Below, one piece after another: positions 46,992-56,009 of a DNA stretch of 64,000 nt (positions are counted from its first letter, which is position 1; every line of letters starts with the position of its first letter). The DNA comes from Schumannella soli (GTDB lineage: Bacteria; Actinomycetota; Actinomycetes; Actinomycetales; Microbacteriaceae). The translations under genes were made by a program, and so were the position numbers. The stretch lies in the NCBI RefSeq assembly GCF_006517435.1, contig NZ_VHQG01000001.1:1-64000 (forward strand). Direction: 5' to 3'. The notes below the pieces were generated by a model that worked only from the letters and a program-made list of their open reading frames with translations, was not told the origin of the DNA and ran no database searches.

Positions 46992-47444
46992 ATGCCGACT
47001 CGCGCGATCACCGGCCTCGGCGTCGGCATGGCCGTCGCGGCGATCGGCTGCGTCGCAGCGGGAGCTATCGCGATCAATCAGCACTCGCCCGCCGCGGTCA
47101 CCGCGAAGGAGGCGAACACCTTCATGGCGCACGTGATCGAGGCGGGCGCCGGCGTCGGCGAGCCGAGCAGCGACGCGTACGCCTTCTGCCAGGACTACGC
47201 CGACGATCCGGGCCGATGCTCGGCGTCCATCGACGCGGCACAGCACGATGACCTCGATCCGGGTCTGAAGGATGTGGCGCTCAGCACCCGCTCCGCCGCG
47301 GACGGGCGCGTGATCGTGACCGTCACCGGGCGTGACCAGACCGGGGAGAAGGTCGTCTCCGACGTGGAGCTGGTCGCGACCGACGCGGGCGTTCGGGCGA
47401 TCGATCCGGTCTACTGGGTGCCGCGCAGGATCACGCAGCGCTGA
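46992..47444 (+). CDS. Small exported or membrane protein of unknown function
   Basis: A 150-residue protein. One N-terminal hydrophobic segment (TGLGVGMAVAAIGCVAAGAIA) could be a signal peptide or a lipoprotein signal at AIGC, but the hydrophobic stretch continues past the Cys, so a membrane anchor is as likely. The outer part has two Cys (FCQDY, GRCSA) that may pair, and beta-rich C-terminal strands. ATG at 46992 was chosen because AAGGA lies 8 nt upstream; a nearer in-frame ATG would abut it. A TTAGCGT -10 lies at about 46933-46939. Its stop abuts that of the convergent merR gene. Confidence 0.6.
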   Translation: MPTRAITGLGVGMAVAAIGCVAAGAIAINQHSPAAVTAKEANTFMAHVIEAGAGVGEPSSDAYAFCQDYADDPGRCSASIDAAQHDDLDPGLKDVALSTRSAADGRVIVTVTGRDQTGEKVVSDVELVATDAGVRAIDPVYWVPRRITQR

Positions 47445-47936
47445 TCACGATGCGCTGAGCGCCGCCGACCCGGCTCTCGGCGGGCACGCGGTCAGCTCGG
47501 ATCCCCACCAGCCGCCGCCGCCGTCGGCACGGGATTCGCGAGCGGCACCGCGGTCGGGATCGCGGCCCGACTCGGGGTCGGACTCGACGCCGTCAGCCCG
47601 CTCCTCGGCCAGCTCGATCACGTGGTCGAGACGGTCGCGCGCCTGCACGAGACGGTCGATCTGCTCGGCGATGCGGTCGCGGTCGGCGCGCAGTCGCGCG
47701 CGCTGGGCCCGCGTCGTGCGGCCGGAGTGCGTGCACGGCAGCAGCTCGCGGATGCTCGAGCTCGTCATGCCGGCGGCGAACAGCTGCTGGATGAAGGCGA
47801 CCCGCGCCGGGTCGAGGTCGTCGAACTCGCGCTGTCCTCCCGCGGTGCGCTCGGGTGCGATGAGCCCCTGCTCCTCGTAGTAGCGCAGCGAGCGCACGCT
47901 CGCGCCGGTCGCCGCCGACAGGTCGCCGATGCGCAT
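47445..47936 (-). CDS. MerR-family transcriptional regulator
   Basis: A 163-residue DNA-binding regulator. The winged-helix head is typical: MRIGDLSAATGASVRSLRYYEEQGLI, then GGQREFDDLDPARVAFIQQL, and a dimer coiled coil (RAQRARLRADRDRIAEQIDRL written in part). The C-terminal 35 residues are low complexity with no metal-binding cysteine set; the one Cys is in the LLPCTHSG region. It is divergent from an SDR gene, and the gap between them holds a MerR-type operator, so it likely controls that gene. The inducer is not known. Confidence 0.88.
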   Translation of the reverse strand: MRIGDLSAATGASVRSLRYYEEQGLIAPERTAGGQREFDDLDPARVAFIQQLFAAGMTSSSIRELLPCTHSGRTTRAQRARLRADRDRIAEQIDRLVQARDRLDHVIELAEERADGVESDPESGRDPDRGAARESRADGGGGWWGSELTACPPRAGSAALSAS

Positions 47937-48006
47937 GGATGCCGCCCTTCTGCTGGGGAGTCGACGCGAGGTCGGCGCCGAGCCGCGCTGCGTTCGCGGC
48001 CGGCGC

Positions 48007-48038
48007 TTGCACCTCACATTGATGTCAGGTCTTACGGT
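48007..48038 (+). promoter_or_regulatory. MerR-type promoter with dyad operator
   Basis: A -35 TTGCAC (48007-48012) and a -10 TACGGT (48033-48038) are 20 bp apart, longer than the normal 17. Between them is the imperfect dyad ACCTCACATT/GATGTCAGGT (48011-48030, 8 of 10 positions paired). Long-spacer promoters with a central dyad are the known target of MerR regulators. It drives the SDR gene. Confidence 0.7.
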
Positions 48039-48122
48039 AACCCGGCGCGTCATCCCGGCGCTCGCATCGACAGCCCCGCCCGGCTCACCGGGCCCGCCGG
48101 GGCACCAAGGAGAAGCACGACC

Positions 48123-48842
48123 ATGAAGATCGACGGAACCGTCGCCCTCGTCACCGGAGCGAACCGCGGCATCGGCCGCCAGCTCGCCGCGCAGCTGCGC
48201 GACCGCGGGGCGTCGGTGTGGGCGGCCGCCCGCAACCCCGACAGCATCGACCTCGACGGCGTGCGCCCGCTGCGGCTCGACATCACCGATCCCGGGCAGG
48301 TCGCCGCGGCGGCCGCGCAGGCGGGCGATGTGCAGCTGCTGATCAACAACGCCGGCATCGCGACCCGGCAGGACCTGATCGCCGGCGACCTCGACCTGGT
48401 GCGGCTCGAGATGGAGACCCACTACTTCGGCACGCTGAGCATGGCGCGGGCCTTCGCGCCCGTGCTCGCCGCGAACGGCGGCGGCGCGATCGCGAACGTG
48501 CTCTCGGCGCTGTCGTGGTTCAGCACGCTCGGCGCCGGGGCCTACGCGCCCGCGAAGGCGGCCGAGTGGGCACTCACCGCGGGCATCCGCCTCGAGCTGG
48601 CCGGACAGGGGACGCAGGTGACCGGCATCCATCTCGGAGCCGCCGACACCGACATCATGGCCGGGTACGACGGGCCGATGGTCTCGCCGGCGGAGGTGGC
48701 GCGCGTCGCGCTCGACGGCATCGAGAACGGCGACATCGAGGTGCTCGTCGACGAGTGGAGCCGGCACGTCAAGGGCGCCGTGACCGACCCGGTCGCGTTC
48801 TACGGCGAGCAGCTCGCGCAGCTGCGCGGCCCGCGCGACTGA
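48123..48842 (+). CDS. Short-chain dehydrogenase/reductase
   Basis: A 239-residue NAD(P)-dependent oxidoreductase. Seen: VTGANRGIGRQLA (cofactor binding), NNAGIA, and the catalytic Tyr/Lys in GAYAPAKAAEWAL with Ser in ALSWFSTLG. Substrate not readable. AAGGAG lies 8 nt before the ATG. It is driven by a MerR-type promoter beside a divergent merR gene, so it is probably induced by a small molecule, drug or redox signal. Confidence 0.9.
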   Translation: MKIDGTVALVTGANRGIGRQLAAQLRDRGASVWAAARNPDSIDLDGVRPLRLDITDPGQVAAAAAQAGDVQLLINNAGIATRQDLIAGDLDLVRLEMETHYFGTLSMARAFAPVLAANGGGAIANVLSALSWFSTLGAGAYAPAKAAEWALTAGIRLELAGQGTQVTGIHLGAADTDIMAGYDGPMVSPAEVARVALDGIENGDIEVLVDEWSRHVKGAVTDPVAFYGEQLAQLRGPRD

Positions 48843-48886
48843 GTCGCACGGCTCCGGATTCGGGCACGTGTGCCCGAGGGCGGCGC

Positions 48887-49747
48887 CTACTGCTCGTGCA
48901 CGTCGCCCTCGCGGAAGGTCGCCAGCGCCGCCAGCGCCGCCGCGACCTCCGCGGGGCCGTCGACGCGGTACGCCGCGACCGTGTCGCCGTCGCCGCTCCT
49001 GAGTCCCAGATCGTGGGCCTCGAGCGCGGCGAAGGCGTCTTCGTCGGTGACGTCGTCGCCGGCGTAGAACACCGCATCCGCCTTCACATAGCGCCGCAGG
49101 TGCTCGACCGCCTCGCCCTTCGTCGTCGACCGCACCGAGAACTCGAGCACGTTCTTGCCGTGCCGCACCGTGAGGTTGTCGAGCTCGGCCGCCGTCTCGC
49201 TCAGCGCCACCAGGTGGGCCACGCGCGAGGCGCGGTCGGAGGCGAGGCGCGTGTGCAGCGCGAAGCCGGCCGGCTTCGGCTCGAGCCAGACGTCGTCGAG
49301 CGAGTCGGCGACCTCGCCGAGCACCTCGTGCAGCACCTCGACGTCCTCCTGCTCCCGGTCGTTGAGCGCGAGCGCGTCGTCGGGGTTGTCGAGGCGCAGC
49401 TCGATGCCGTGCGAGCCGACGAGCAGCACGTCGTCGGGCAGGTCGGTGACGTGGATGAGGCTCTCGAGCGCGCGGCCGCTGACCATCGCCACGCGGGTGT
49501 TCGGCAGGGCGTTGAGCCGCAGCACCGCCGCCCGGGCCTCGGGCAGCGCGCGCGCCTTCTCGGGGTCGTCGACCTCGGGCGCGAGCGTTCCGTCGAAATC
49601 GAGCGCGACGAGCAGGCGCCGCTGGTGCGCGAGCTCGCGCAGCGCTCCGGCGAGCGGGTCGGCGAGGGGCTCGGGATGCGCCGAGGCGCGGCCCGAGGTC
49701 GTCGCGGCGTCGCGCACGACCTCCCCCAGACCCTCCCCCGGCGTCAT
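48887..49747 (-). CDS. otsB: Trehalose-6-phosphate phosphatase
   Basis: Removes phosphate from trehalose 6-phosphate in the cytoplasm; 286 residues. HAD motifs: [17 protein letters not shown] (nucleophile Asp), [15 protein letters not shown], and [13 protein letters not shown]. The ATG overlaps the otsA end by 4 nt, giving an otsA-otsB operon for trehalose, an osmotic and desiccation protectant. Confidence 0.95.
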   Translation of the reverse strand: MTPGEGLGEVVRDAATTSGRASAHPEPLADPLAGALRELAHQRRLLVALDFDGTLAPEVDDPEKARALPEARAAVLRLNALPNTRVAMVSGRALESLIHVTDLPDDVLLVGSHGIELRLDNPDDALALNDREQEDVEVLHEVLGEVADSLDDVWLEPKPAGFALHTRLASDRASRVAHLVALSETAAELDNLTVRHGKNVLEFSVRSTTKGEAVEHLRRYVKADAVFYAGDDVTDEDAFAALEAHDLGLRSGDGDTVAAYRVDGPAEVAAALAALATFREGDVHEQ

Positions 49748-51270
49748 CCGCGGGCTCCGCCCGGCGTGGTCGACGCGGCGCCCGCCGCCGCGCGCGGAGC
49801 CGGGGCCTGCCCCGCCGAACGTCGCGCCGGGGCGGCGCCGAGCGCCGAGAGGTCGTCGCCGCGCCGGACCCGGCGCAGCGCATCCAGGAAGGTCTGCGAC
49901 CAGTGCTCGACGTCGTTCTCGCGCACGCGCTTGCGCATCGCGCGCATCCGCCGCCGCCGCTCCTCGCGCGGCATGTCGAGGGCGCCGCTGATGGCGTCCT
50001 TCAGGCCGGCGATGTCGTGCGGGTTGATCAGCACAGCCGTGCGCAGCTCATCGGCGGCGCCGGCGAACTCGCTCAGCACGAGCACCCCGTCGAGGTCGCC
50101 GCTGCGCGCGGCCACGTACTCCTTGGCGACCAGGTTCATCCCGTCGCGCAGCGCGGTGACGAGCATGACGTCGGCGGCCAGGTAGAGCGCCGCCATCTCC
50201 TCGCGCGGGAAGCCGTGGTGCAGGTAGCTGATCGGCTGGTGGCTGATGGTGCCGTAGTCGCCGTTGATGCGCCCGACGGTCAGCTCGACCTCGTCGCGCA
50301 GCTGGCGGTAGGTCTCGACCCGCTCGCGGCTGGGGCTGGCGACCTGCACGAGCGTGACGTCGCCGACATCCGCCCGGCCGTCGGCCAGCAGCTCGCCGAA
50401 GGCCTTGAGCCGGTGCCGGATGCCCTTCGTGTAGTCGAGGCGGTCGACGCCGAGCATGATCTTCGCCGGGTTGCCGAGGTCGTGGCGGATCTGCGCCGCC
50501 CGGGCCTGCACCTCGGGCCGCTGGGCGAGCTCCTCGAAGCCGGCCGTGTCGATCGAGATCGGGAACGCCTTCGCGAGCACCTGACGCGCGCCGTCGCCGT
50601 CGGGCACGTTGACGATCGCGCCCTTCGTCGAATACGGCAGCAGGCGGCGCACCGCGCGGGTGAAGTTGCCGGCGTCGGCGACGCGCTGGAAGCCGATCAC
50701 ATCCGCGCCGAGCAGCCCCTCGATGATCTGGGTGCGCCAGGGCAGCTGCGAGTAGATGCCGTAGGCGGGAAAGGGGATGTGGTTGAAGAACCCGATCGTC
50801 AGGTCGGGTCGGGCCTCGCGCAGCATGCGCGGCACCAGCTGCAGCTGGTAGTCCTGCACCCAGACCGTCGCGTCGGGCGCGGCGGCGGCGATGGCCGCAT
50901 CCGCGAAGCGCCGGTTGACGCCGACGTAGCTGTCCCACCAGACACGGTGGTAGCTCGGCGGCGCGATGACGTCGTGGTAGAGCGGCCACAGGGTGTCGTT
51001 GCTGAACCCCTCGTAGTACCGCTCGATGTCGGTCTCGCTGAGGTCGATCGGGATGATGCGGATGCCGTCGTGTTCGAAGGGCTCGAGCCCGAGGTCGGGC
51101 TGCCCGCCCCAGCCGACCCACGCGCCGCCGGCCGAGCGCATGACGGGCTCGAGGGCGGTGACGAGTCCGCCGGGCGACGGCGACCAGGTGGGCTCACCGT
51201 CGGGTCCGACCGTGCGGTCGACGGGGAGGCGATTCGACACGACGACGAGATGGGATCTGTCGTCAGGCAC
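49744..51270 (-). CDS. otsA: Trehalose-6-phosphate synthase
   Basis: GT20 glycosyltransferase joining glucose 6-phosphate and a nucleotide-activated glucose; 508 residues. Seen: [75 protein letters not shown] and [12 protein letters not shown]. The GTG start lies 6 nt after TAACCT (51277-51282, minus), a leaderless arrangement. The C-terminal 35 residues are an Ala/Pro-rich extension. Confidence 0.96.
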   Translation of the reverse strand: MPDDRSHLVVVSNRLPVDRTVGPDGEPTWSPSPGGLVTALEPVMRSAGGAWVGWGGQPDLGLEPFEHDGIRIIPIDLSETDIERYYEGFSNDTLWPLYHDVIAPPSYHRVWWDSYVGVNRRFADAAIAAAAPDATVWVQDYQLQLVPRMLREARPDLTIGFFNHIPFPAYGIYSQLPWRTQIIEGLLGADVIGFQRVADAGNFTRAVRRLLPYSTKGAIVNVPDGDGARQVLAKAFPISIDTAGFEELAQRPEVQARAAQIRHDLGNPAKIMLGVDRLDYTKGIRHRLKAFGELLADGRADVGDVTLVQVASPSRERVETYRQLRDEVELTVGRINGDYGTISHQPISYLHHGFPREEMAALYLAADVMLVTALRDGMNLVAKEYVAARSGDLDGVLVLSEFAGAADELRTAVLINPHDIAGLKDAISGALDMPREERRRRMRAMRKRVRENDVEHWSQTFLDALRRVRRGDDLSALGAAPARRSAGQAPAPRAAAGAASTTPGGARG

Positions 51271-51350
51271 GAGTCAAGGTTATCGGCGCACGTTCGGCGG
51301 GCTCTCGGTTTCCAGTCGAGTGCCAGGTGCCGCGCCCGGCGTGGGCGGCA

Positions 51351-52544
51351 TCAGACGAGGATCGCGAGCGTCGCCAGCACGACCGTGAGCGGCGCGACGA
51401 CGAGCCCGAGCAGGGCGTAGCGCCGCCAGGAGATCTCGACGCCCATCGAGGTGAGCCGCGAATGCCAGAGCAGGGTCGCGAGCGAGGCCCACGGCGTGAT
51501 GAGCGGACCGGCGTTGACGCCGACCAGCAGCGCGGCGATGCGGTGCGGGCTCTCGGCGAGCGGCTCGAGCAGCAGGTAGGCGGGCAGGTTGTCGATCGCG
51601 TTCGCGCCCACCCCGGCGGTGCCCGCGAGCCGCAGCAGCGCGAGCGGACCCTCGCCCTCGCCGACGAGCTGCGCCAGCATCCCCGTCAGTCCGAGCGCGT
51701 GCCCGGTCTCGACGACGAGGAAAAGCCCGGAGGCGAGCACGACCAGCTGCCACGGGACGAGCGAGAAGCGCAGCACCCGACGGCGGCGCACGGCGAACAG
51801 CACGCCGAGCACGAGAGCTCCGGCGCAGGCCGGCATCCACACCGGCAGGCCCGAGACGAGCAGCGGAAGCAGCGCGGCGACCGTGATGGCCGACGCGCGG
51901 AACAGCACCTTGTCGTCGATCGGCTCGGGCGTGCCCGGCTGGTAGCGCCGCAGCAGGTCGCGGCGGTAGATCAGGAACAGCACGGCGCACGGCACGAGCA
52001 CCGCGACCAGAGCGGGCAGCGCCATCATCGCGGCGAAGGATGCGGCCGGCATTCCGCCGAGGGCATGTTCCGCCAGCAGGTTGGTGAGGTTCGACACCGG
52101 CAGCAGCAGCGACCCCGTGTTCGCGAGCCACACCGTCGTGAGCGCGAAGGGCAGCGGCGGCAGGCCGTTGTGACGGGCGAGCTGCACGACCACGGGCGTC
52201 AGCAGCACGGCCGTCGTGTCGAGCGAGAGGAACACCGTGCTGACGACGGCGAGCAGCACGACGAAGATCCAGAGCAGCCAGGCTCGGTGGGCGCCCCAGC
52301 GCGCCGTGCGCTCAGCGATCGCCGTGAACAGCCCGGCCTCGGCGGCGAGCTCGGTCACGACCGTGATCGCCACGACGAACAGCAGGATGGGCCAGGTGCG
52401 GTCCGCGACGGCGAGCGCCTCGGAGACGGGCAGGAGTCCCGTCGCGACGGCGACGACGCCGAGCACGAGCAGGACGGCGCCGATGATCGCGGTGCGCAAC
52501 CGTGGTTCCTTCCGCCACCACGACCATCGGGGCTGGCGCTTCAC
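51351..52544 (-). CDS. Anion permease of the ArsB/NhaD (ion transporter) superfamily
   Basis: A 397-residue membrane protein with about 11 helices. The helix pattern fits this superfamily: LSLDTTAVLLTPVVVQLA and WLANTGSLLLPVSNLTNLL mark the two re-entrant ion-site loops, followed by GVNAGPLITPWASLATLLWH in the second half. It could export arsenite or move a carboxylate; no ars genes are beside it. GTG at 52542-52544 was preferred because the upstream in-frame ATG at 52592 would nearly reach the divergent gene; the CAGGGT hexamer upstream gives weak leaderless support. Confidence 0.8.
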   Translation of the reverse strand: MKRQPRWSWWRKEPRLRTAIIGAVLLVLGVVAVATGLLPVSEALAVADRTWPILLFVVAITVVTELAAEAGLFTAIAERTARWGAHRAWLLWIFVVLLAVVSTVFLSLDTTAVLLTPVVVQLARHNGLPPLPFALTTVWLANTGSLLLPVSNLTNLLAEHALGGMPAASFAAMMALPALVAVLVPCAVLFLIYRRDLLRRYQPGTPEPIDDKVLFRASAITVAALLPLLVSGLPVWMPACAGALVLGVLFAVRRRRVLRFSLVPWQLVVLASGLFLVVETGHALGLTGMLAQLVGEGEGPLALLRLAGTAGVGANAIDNLPAYLLLEPLAESPHRIAALLVGVNAGPLITPWASLATLLWHSRLTSMGVEISWRRYALLGLVVAPLTVVLATLAILV

Positions 52545-52607
52545 TGTAGACCCTGGGACCACGCCTCCCGCGCCGGGTAGCGTTGGCGGCACTGCTGAGG
52601 AGGCGGA

Positions 52608-52796
52608 ATGCGCAAGTACCTGCTGAACACGAGCGTGCTGAGCTCGCTCTTCGGGGCGTTCGGCCTCGTCCAGACCACCCGGAAGGGCCCCAAGGACTGG
52701 CGCCTCGCGCTGATGTGGATCAGCTGGGCGATGACCGTCGCGATCGCGGTCGGCACCGTCATCGAGGACAACCGCGCACTCGAGCTGGAGGACTGA
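52608..52796 (+). CDS. Small membrane protein (62 residues)
   Basis: Likely real: it has one hydrophobic segment (ALMWISWAMTVAIAVGTVI), a basic N-terminal region (TTRKGPKDWR), and an overlap with the next gene as TGATG. No family recognised. GGAGG lies 8 nt before the ATG. Probably cotranscribed with the 309-residue membrane protein. Confidence 0.65.
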   Translation: MRKYLLNTSVLSSLFGAFGLVQTTRKGPKDWRLALMWISWAMTVAIAVGTVIEDNRALELED

Positions 52797-53725
52797 TGTC
52801 GACGACGCTGCTCACGACCCTCGACCGCGTGATCGCCGTCGGCGCCCGCGGCGACCACGACCAGTACCAGGGCCCCGGAGGCGGGGCCGGCGGGTTCGGG
52901 GGCGGCCCCAACCCGCTCCTGCCGGGCGGCGGATCCGGCCTGCACTTCATCGGCTTCGGCCTGTGGGCGGCCTTCATGCTCTTCGTGTTCGCGGTGATCG
53001 TGATCCTGGTCGTGCTGCTGGTGCGCTTCCTCGTGGTCGGCACGCGCGCGGCGCAGCTCTACCTCGACCGGCACGAGCCGAAGGCCCCGGCCGCATCCCC
53101 GGGCCCGGTGGGCGGCCCCGGCCAGCCGACGGCCGACGCGCCGACGCCGGCCGCCCCGACGCCGGACTGGACGCCGACGACTCCCCCGGCGGATGTCGCC
53201 GAGACGCACCCCGCGCCGACCGCGACGGCGCCGAGCGCACCGGTCACCCCGCACACGATCGCCGCGCCCGCCGGCGTCGCCGAGGAGTCGAACGTGACCG
53301 GCCCGGTCACCCCGACGGGCGACGCCGCCGGCTCGGCTTCCACGTCGGCCCCCGCCGCGACGACCGATGAGGATGCCGCCGGCTCCGCCGCCGACGACCT
53401 CGCCGTCGACGCCGGCGACCGTGCGGGCACCGCCGACACCGCCGTGCTCCCCGCGCCGAAGTCGGCCGTCAGCCACGCCAATGCGGGCAGCACGGGAACC
53501 GAGGCGGTCACGCCCGCGGGCGCCGCCAAACCGGCGCGCAAGCCCGCCGCGGGCCGCGCCGGGTCGAAGAGCGCGGCGACCGGGTCGACCGGAATCCGCC
53601 GCGGGTCGTCGGGCTCGGCGGGTTCGACGGGTTCGGCCGCTGCCGGCAGCTCCACCGCCAAGCCCGCCGCCAAGCCGCGCACCCCGCGCACGCCGAAGAC
53701 GCCCCCGACCGGCGAAGCCGACTGA
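52796..53725 (+). CDS. Single-pass membrane protein with long Ala/Pro/Thr tail
   Basis: A 309-residue protein of unknown function. It starts with a Gly-rich stretch (GPGGGAGGFGGG), then a membrane helix at about 50-80, then over 200 residues of Ala/Pro/Thr/Ser low complexity that end in a basic Lys/Arg-Pro region (KPRTPRTPKTPPTG). The basic end could bind DNA, RNA or acidic polymer. Translationally coupled to the 62-residue gene. Composition alone makes homology searches unreliable. Confidence 0.6.
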   Translation: MSTTLLTTLDRVIAVGARGDHDQYQGPGGGAGGFGGGPNPLLPGGGSGLHFIGFGLWAAFMLFVFAVIVILVVLLVRFLVVGTRAAQLYLDRHEPKAPAASPGPVGGPGQPTADAPTPAAPTPDWTPTTPPADVAETHPAPTATAPSAPVTPHTIAAPAGVAEESNVTGPVTPTGDAAGSASTSAPAATTDEDAAGSAADDLAVDAGDRAGTADTAVLPAPKSAVSHANAGSTGTEAVTPAGAAKPARKPAAGRAGSKSAATGSTGIRRGSSGSAGSTGSAAAGSSTAKPAAKPRTPRTPKTPPTGEAD

Positions 53726-53816
53726 CCGACCCGCCCGGAGATCCGGGCTCGCGCCACCGCGCCGGGCTCGACCCGCACCGCCGGGATCGACCCACCGCGC
53801 CGGGCTCGACCGAACG

Positions 53817-54572
53817 TCAGGCCGAGCGCGTCCGGCGGTGCTCGACCGCCGCATCCACCAGGCCCTGGAACACGCGCAGGTCGCCGATCTGCTCGGGATG
53901 CCACTGCACCGCCATGCCGAAGGCGTCGCCCTCCAGCTCGATCGCCTGCACGACCTGCTCGGTCGCACCGGAGCCCGCCGACACCGCCGTCACCCGCAGC
54001 CCCGCGCCGAGCCGGTCGACGGCCTGGTGGTGGTAGCTGCGCACATCCACGCTCGTCGCCCCGCCGTACAGCTCCGCCAGGCGTGAGCCGTCGACCGGAG
54101 CGGCCTCGTTGATCGCGAAGACCCCTGCGTCGCCGCTGTAGCGCGTGTCGCCGTCGAGCGCGTCGGGCAGGTGCTGCAGCAGGGTGCCGCCCTGGTGCAC
54201 GTTGAGCAGCTGGAGTCCGCGGCAGATGCCGAGGAACGGCAGCTCGGCCGCGATCGCCGCGGCGAGCAGCGCATCCTCCCAGGCGTCGCGGTCGTCGCGC
54301 GGGGTGTCGGTGTGCTCACCCGCCCGCTGTCCGTACCGCGCCGGATCGACGTCGTAGCCGCCCGTGACGAGCAGCCCGTCGAGGCTCGCGACCGTCGCCG
54401 CGGCGATCTCGTCATCGACCGGCTGCGGTGGCAGCAGCACGGCGATGCCGCCCGCGTCGACGACGGAGCGCAGGTAGGTCTCGGGCAGATAGGCGGCCGG
54501 CAGCTCCCAGATGCCCGAGCGGATCGGCTCGAGGTAGGTGGTGACGCCGATGACGGGGCGGACGGTGCTCAC
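53817..54572 (-). CDS. Class I glutamine amidotransferase-like hydrolase (PuuD type)
   Basis: A 251-residue peptidase C26 family enzyme, likely gamma-glutamyl-GABA hydrolase-like. Seen: GVTTYLEPIRSGIW, LVTGGYDVDPARYG, the nucleophile elbow FLGICRGLQLLNV, and the His/Glu pair in GMAVQWHPEQIGD. The start is GTG at 54570-54572. It could take part in putrescine or glutamylated amine breakdown, but no puu genes are beside it. It is followed at 54674 by another minus-strand gene (D-threonine aldolase-like) lying upstream. Confidence 0.88.
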   Translation of the reverse strand: MSTVRPVIGVTTYLEPIRSGIWELPAAYLPETYLRSVVDAGGIAVLLPPQPVDDEIAAATVASLDGLLVTGGYDVDPARYGQRAGEHTDTPRDDRDAWEDALLAAAIAAELPFLGICRGLQLLNVHQGGTLLQHLPDALDGDTRYSGDAGVFAINEAAPVDGSRLAELYGGATSVDVRSYHHQAVDRLGAGLRVTAVSAGSGATEQVVQAIELEGDAFGMAVQWHPEQIGDLRVFQGLVDAAVEHRRTRSA

Positions 54573-54673
54573 GCGCTCATCCAAGCACCGCGCCGTTTCG
54601 CGCGCGTTGCGGCGCGACGTCGCGGCCGCGGTGACGACAGGGCGAGCAGGTAAGCGGATGCGGACGGCGCGGC

Positions 54674-55906
54674 CTAGAAGTACGTCTCGACGAAGCCGAC
54701 GACCCGCGGCTTCTTCGCGTTCGCGTCGTCGACGACCGGCAGCACCCGCCAGCGGTCGAAGCCGCCGCAGGGATGCGAGATGCCGAGTCGCACGACGTCG
54801 CCGGGCGTCAGCGTGCTGTCCTCCGGCACGCGCAGGTAGGCGTGCTGGTCGTCGAGGCGGAACACCTCGTGACCGGCCAGCGGAGCGCCGTCGACGTCGA
54901 CGGCGACCGGGAAGCCGAGGTCGGCGGGCACGTCGCGCTTGCCGGCGTCGAGGATCGCGAGGCCCTTCTCGGGTCGCGAGATGACCCGGCTCCAGAGGCG
55001 CAGGGCCGGGCGCAGCGGATCCTCGACGCCCGAGTCCGGGCCGAGCGGCGACTGGGCGCCCCAGACGCCGTCGTCCTGGGCCACGAACGACCCGGCGCGC
55101 AGCACGATGCGCGCGCGGTCCTTGAGCGGCGCGAACACCTCGGCGGCGACGTCGAACCAGATCGACCCGCCGACCGTGATCACCGGCGGACGGTCGGCAT
55201 CCCAGAGCTCGAACGCCGCGATCGTCTCGAACAGATCGATGAGGCGCGCGTAGTAGGCGCGCACGATCGCCTCCGACTCGGGGCTGCGGTCGCTGACGAG
55301 CGAGCCCTCGTAGCCGGCGAGCCCGTGCAGGCGCACGCGGCTCTCGCGAGCGGCGGCCCAGGCGAGCGCGAGCGCCTCGTCGGAGCTGCGGCGTCCGGTG
55401 CGGCCACCGGGCTCGCCCAGCTCGATCAGCACATCCACGGGGCGGTCGCCGCGGGTGGCGGTGAGCACCTCGAGTCCCTCCTGCGAGTCGAGGAAGCAGG
55501 AGAAGCGGAAGCCGGCGTCGTCGTCGAGCTCCCGCGCCAGCCAGGTCGCCGCCGCGGGATCGAGCAGCTCGCTCGCCAGCAGCACCTGACGAACGCCCTC
55601 GCTGCGCGCCAGCTGCGCCTGCCAGGGGGTCGCGACGGAGATCGCGGTCGCGCCCGCCTCGGTGAGGTGCCGCCACAGGCGCGGCGACATCGTCGTCTTG
55701 CCGTGCGGGGCGAACTCGACGCTCTGCTCCTTCGCCCACTGCGCGAAGCGGCGGATGTTGTGCCCCTCGGCGCTCTCGTCGAGCGCGAGCACCGGCGTCG
55801 TGAACTCGTCGATGCGGTGACGCTCGCCGGCGATCTCGGCGGCGGAGCGGTTCCAGAATCGCGGCGGGATGGACTTGGTGCGGGCGCTGAGGCGGAGGTC
55901 AGTCAC
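54674..55906 (-). CDS. D-threonine aldolase / D-serine dehydratase-like PLP enzyme
   Basis: A 410-residue alanine-racemase-fold (fold type III) enzyme. The PLP lysine is in VEFAPHGKTTMSPRLW, followed by barrel strands, and the C-terminal D-serine dehydratase-like domain has the metal pair in ISHPCGGFDRW. It probably acts on a D-amino acid; the exact substrate is not readable. GTG at 55904-55906 lies 7 nt after TAGCGT (55914-55919, minus), so it seems leaderless. A longer ATG reading would extend into the divergent promoter region. Confidence 0.85.
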   Translation of the reverse strand: MTDLRLSARTKSIPPRFWNRSAAEIAGERHRIDEFTTPVLALDESAEGHNIRRFAQWAKEQSVEFAPHGKTTMSPRLWRHLTEAGATAISVATPWQAQLARSEGVRQVLLASELLDPAAATWLARELDDDAGFRFSCFLDSQEGLEVLTATRGDRPVDVLIELGEPGGRTGRRSSDEALALAWAAARESRVRLHGLAGYEGSLVSDRSPESEAIVRAYYARLIDLFETIAAFELWDADRPPVITVGGSIWFDVAAEVFAPLKDRARIVLRAGSFVAQDDGVWGAQSPLGPDSGVEDPLRPALRLWSRVISRPEKGLAILDAGKRDVPADLGFPVAVDVDGAPLAGHEVFRLDDQHAYLRVPEDSTLTPGDVVRLGISHPCGGFDRWRVLPVVDDANAKKPRVVGFVETYF

Positions 55907-56009
55907 GGCGTCCACGCTACCTTCCGCCGCGGGTGCGCTCGGTCGCGCGACGCGGCGCAGCATCGAGCGCGCGGCGGTTCTCCCGGCACGTCGCGGCTAC
56001 GCTCGCCGG

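Noticed and set aside
47445-49883. Long minus-strand reading that seems to join otsB-region sequence to MerR
   Set aside because: Only the last 163 codons are protein-like (MerR); the rest is a shadow of the SDR and otsB genes.
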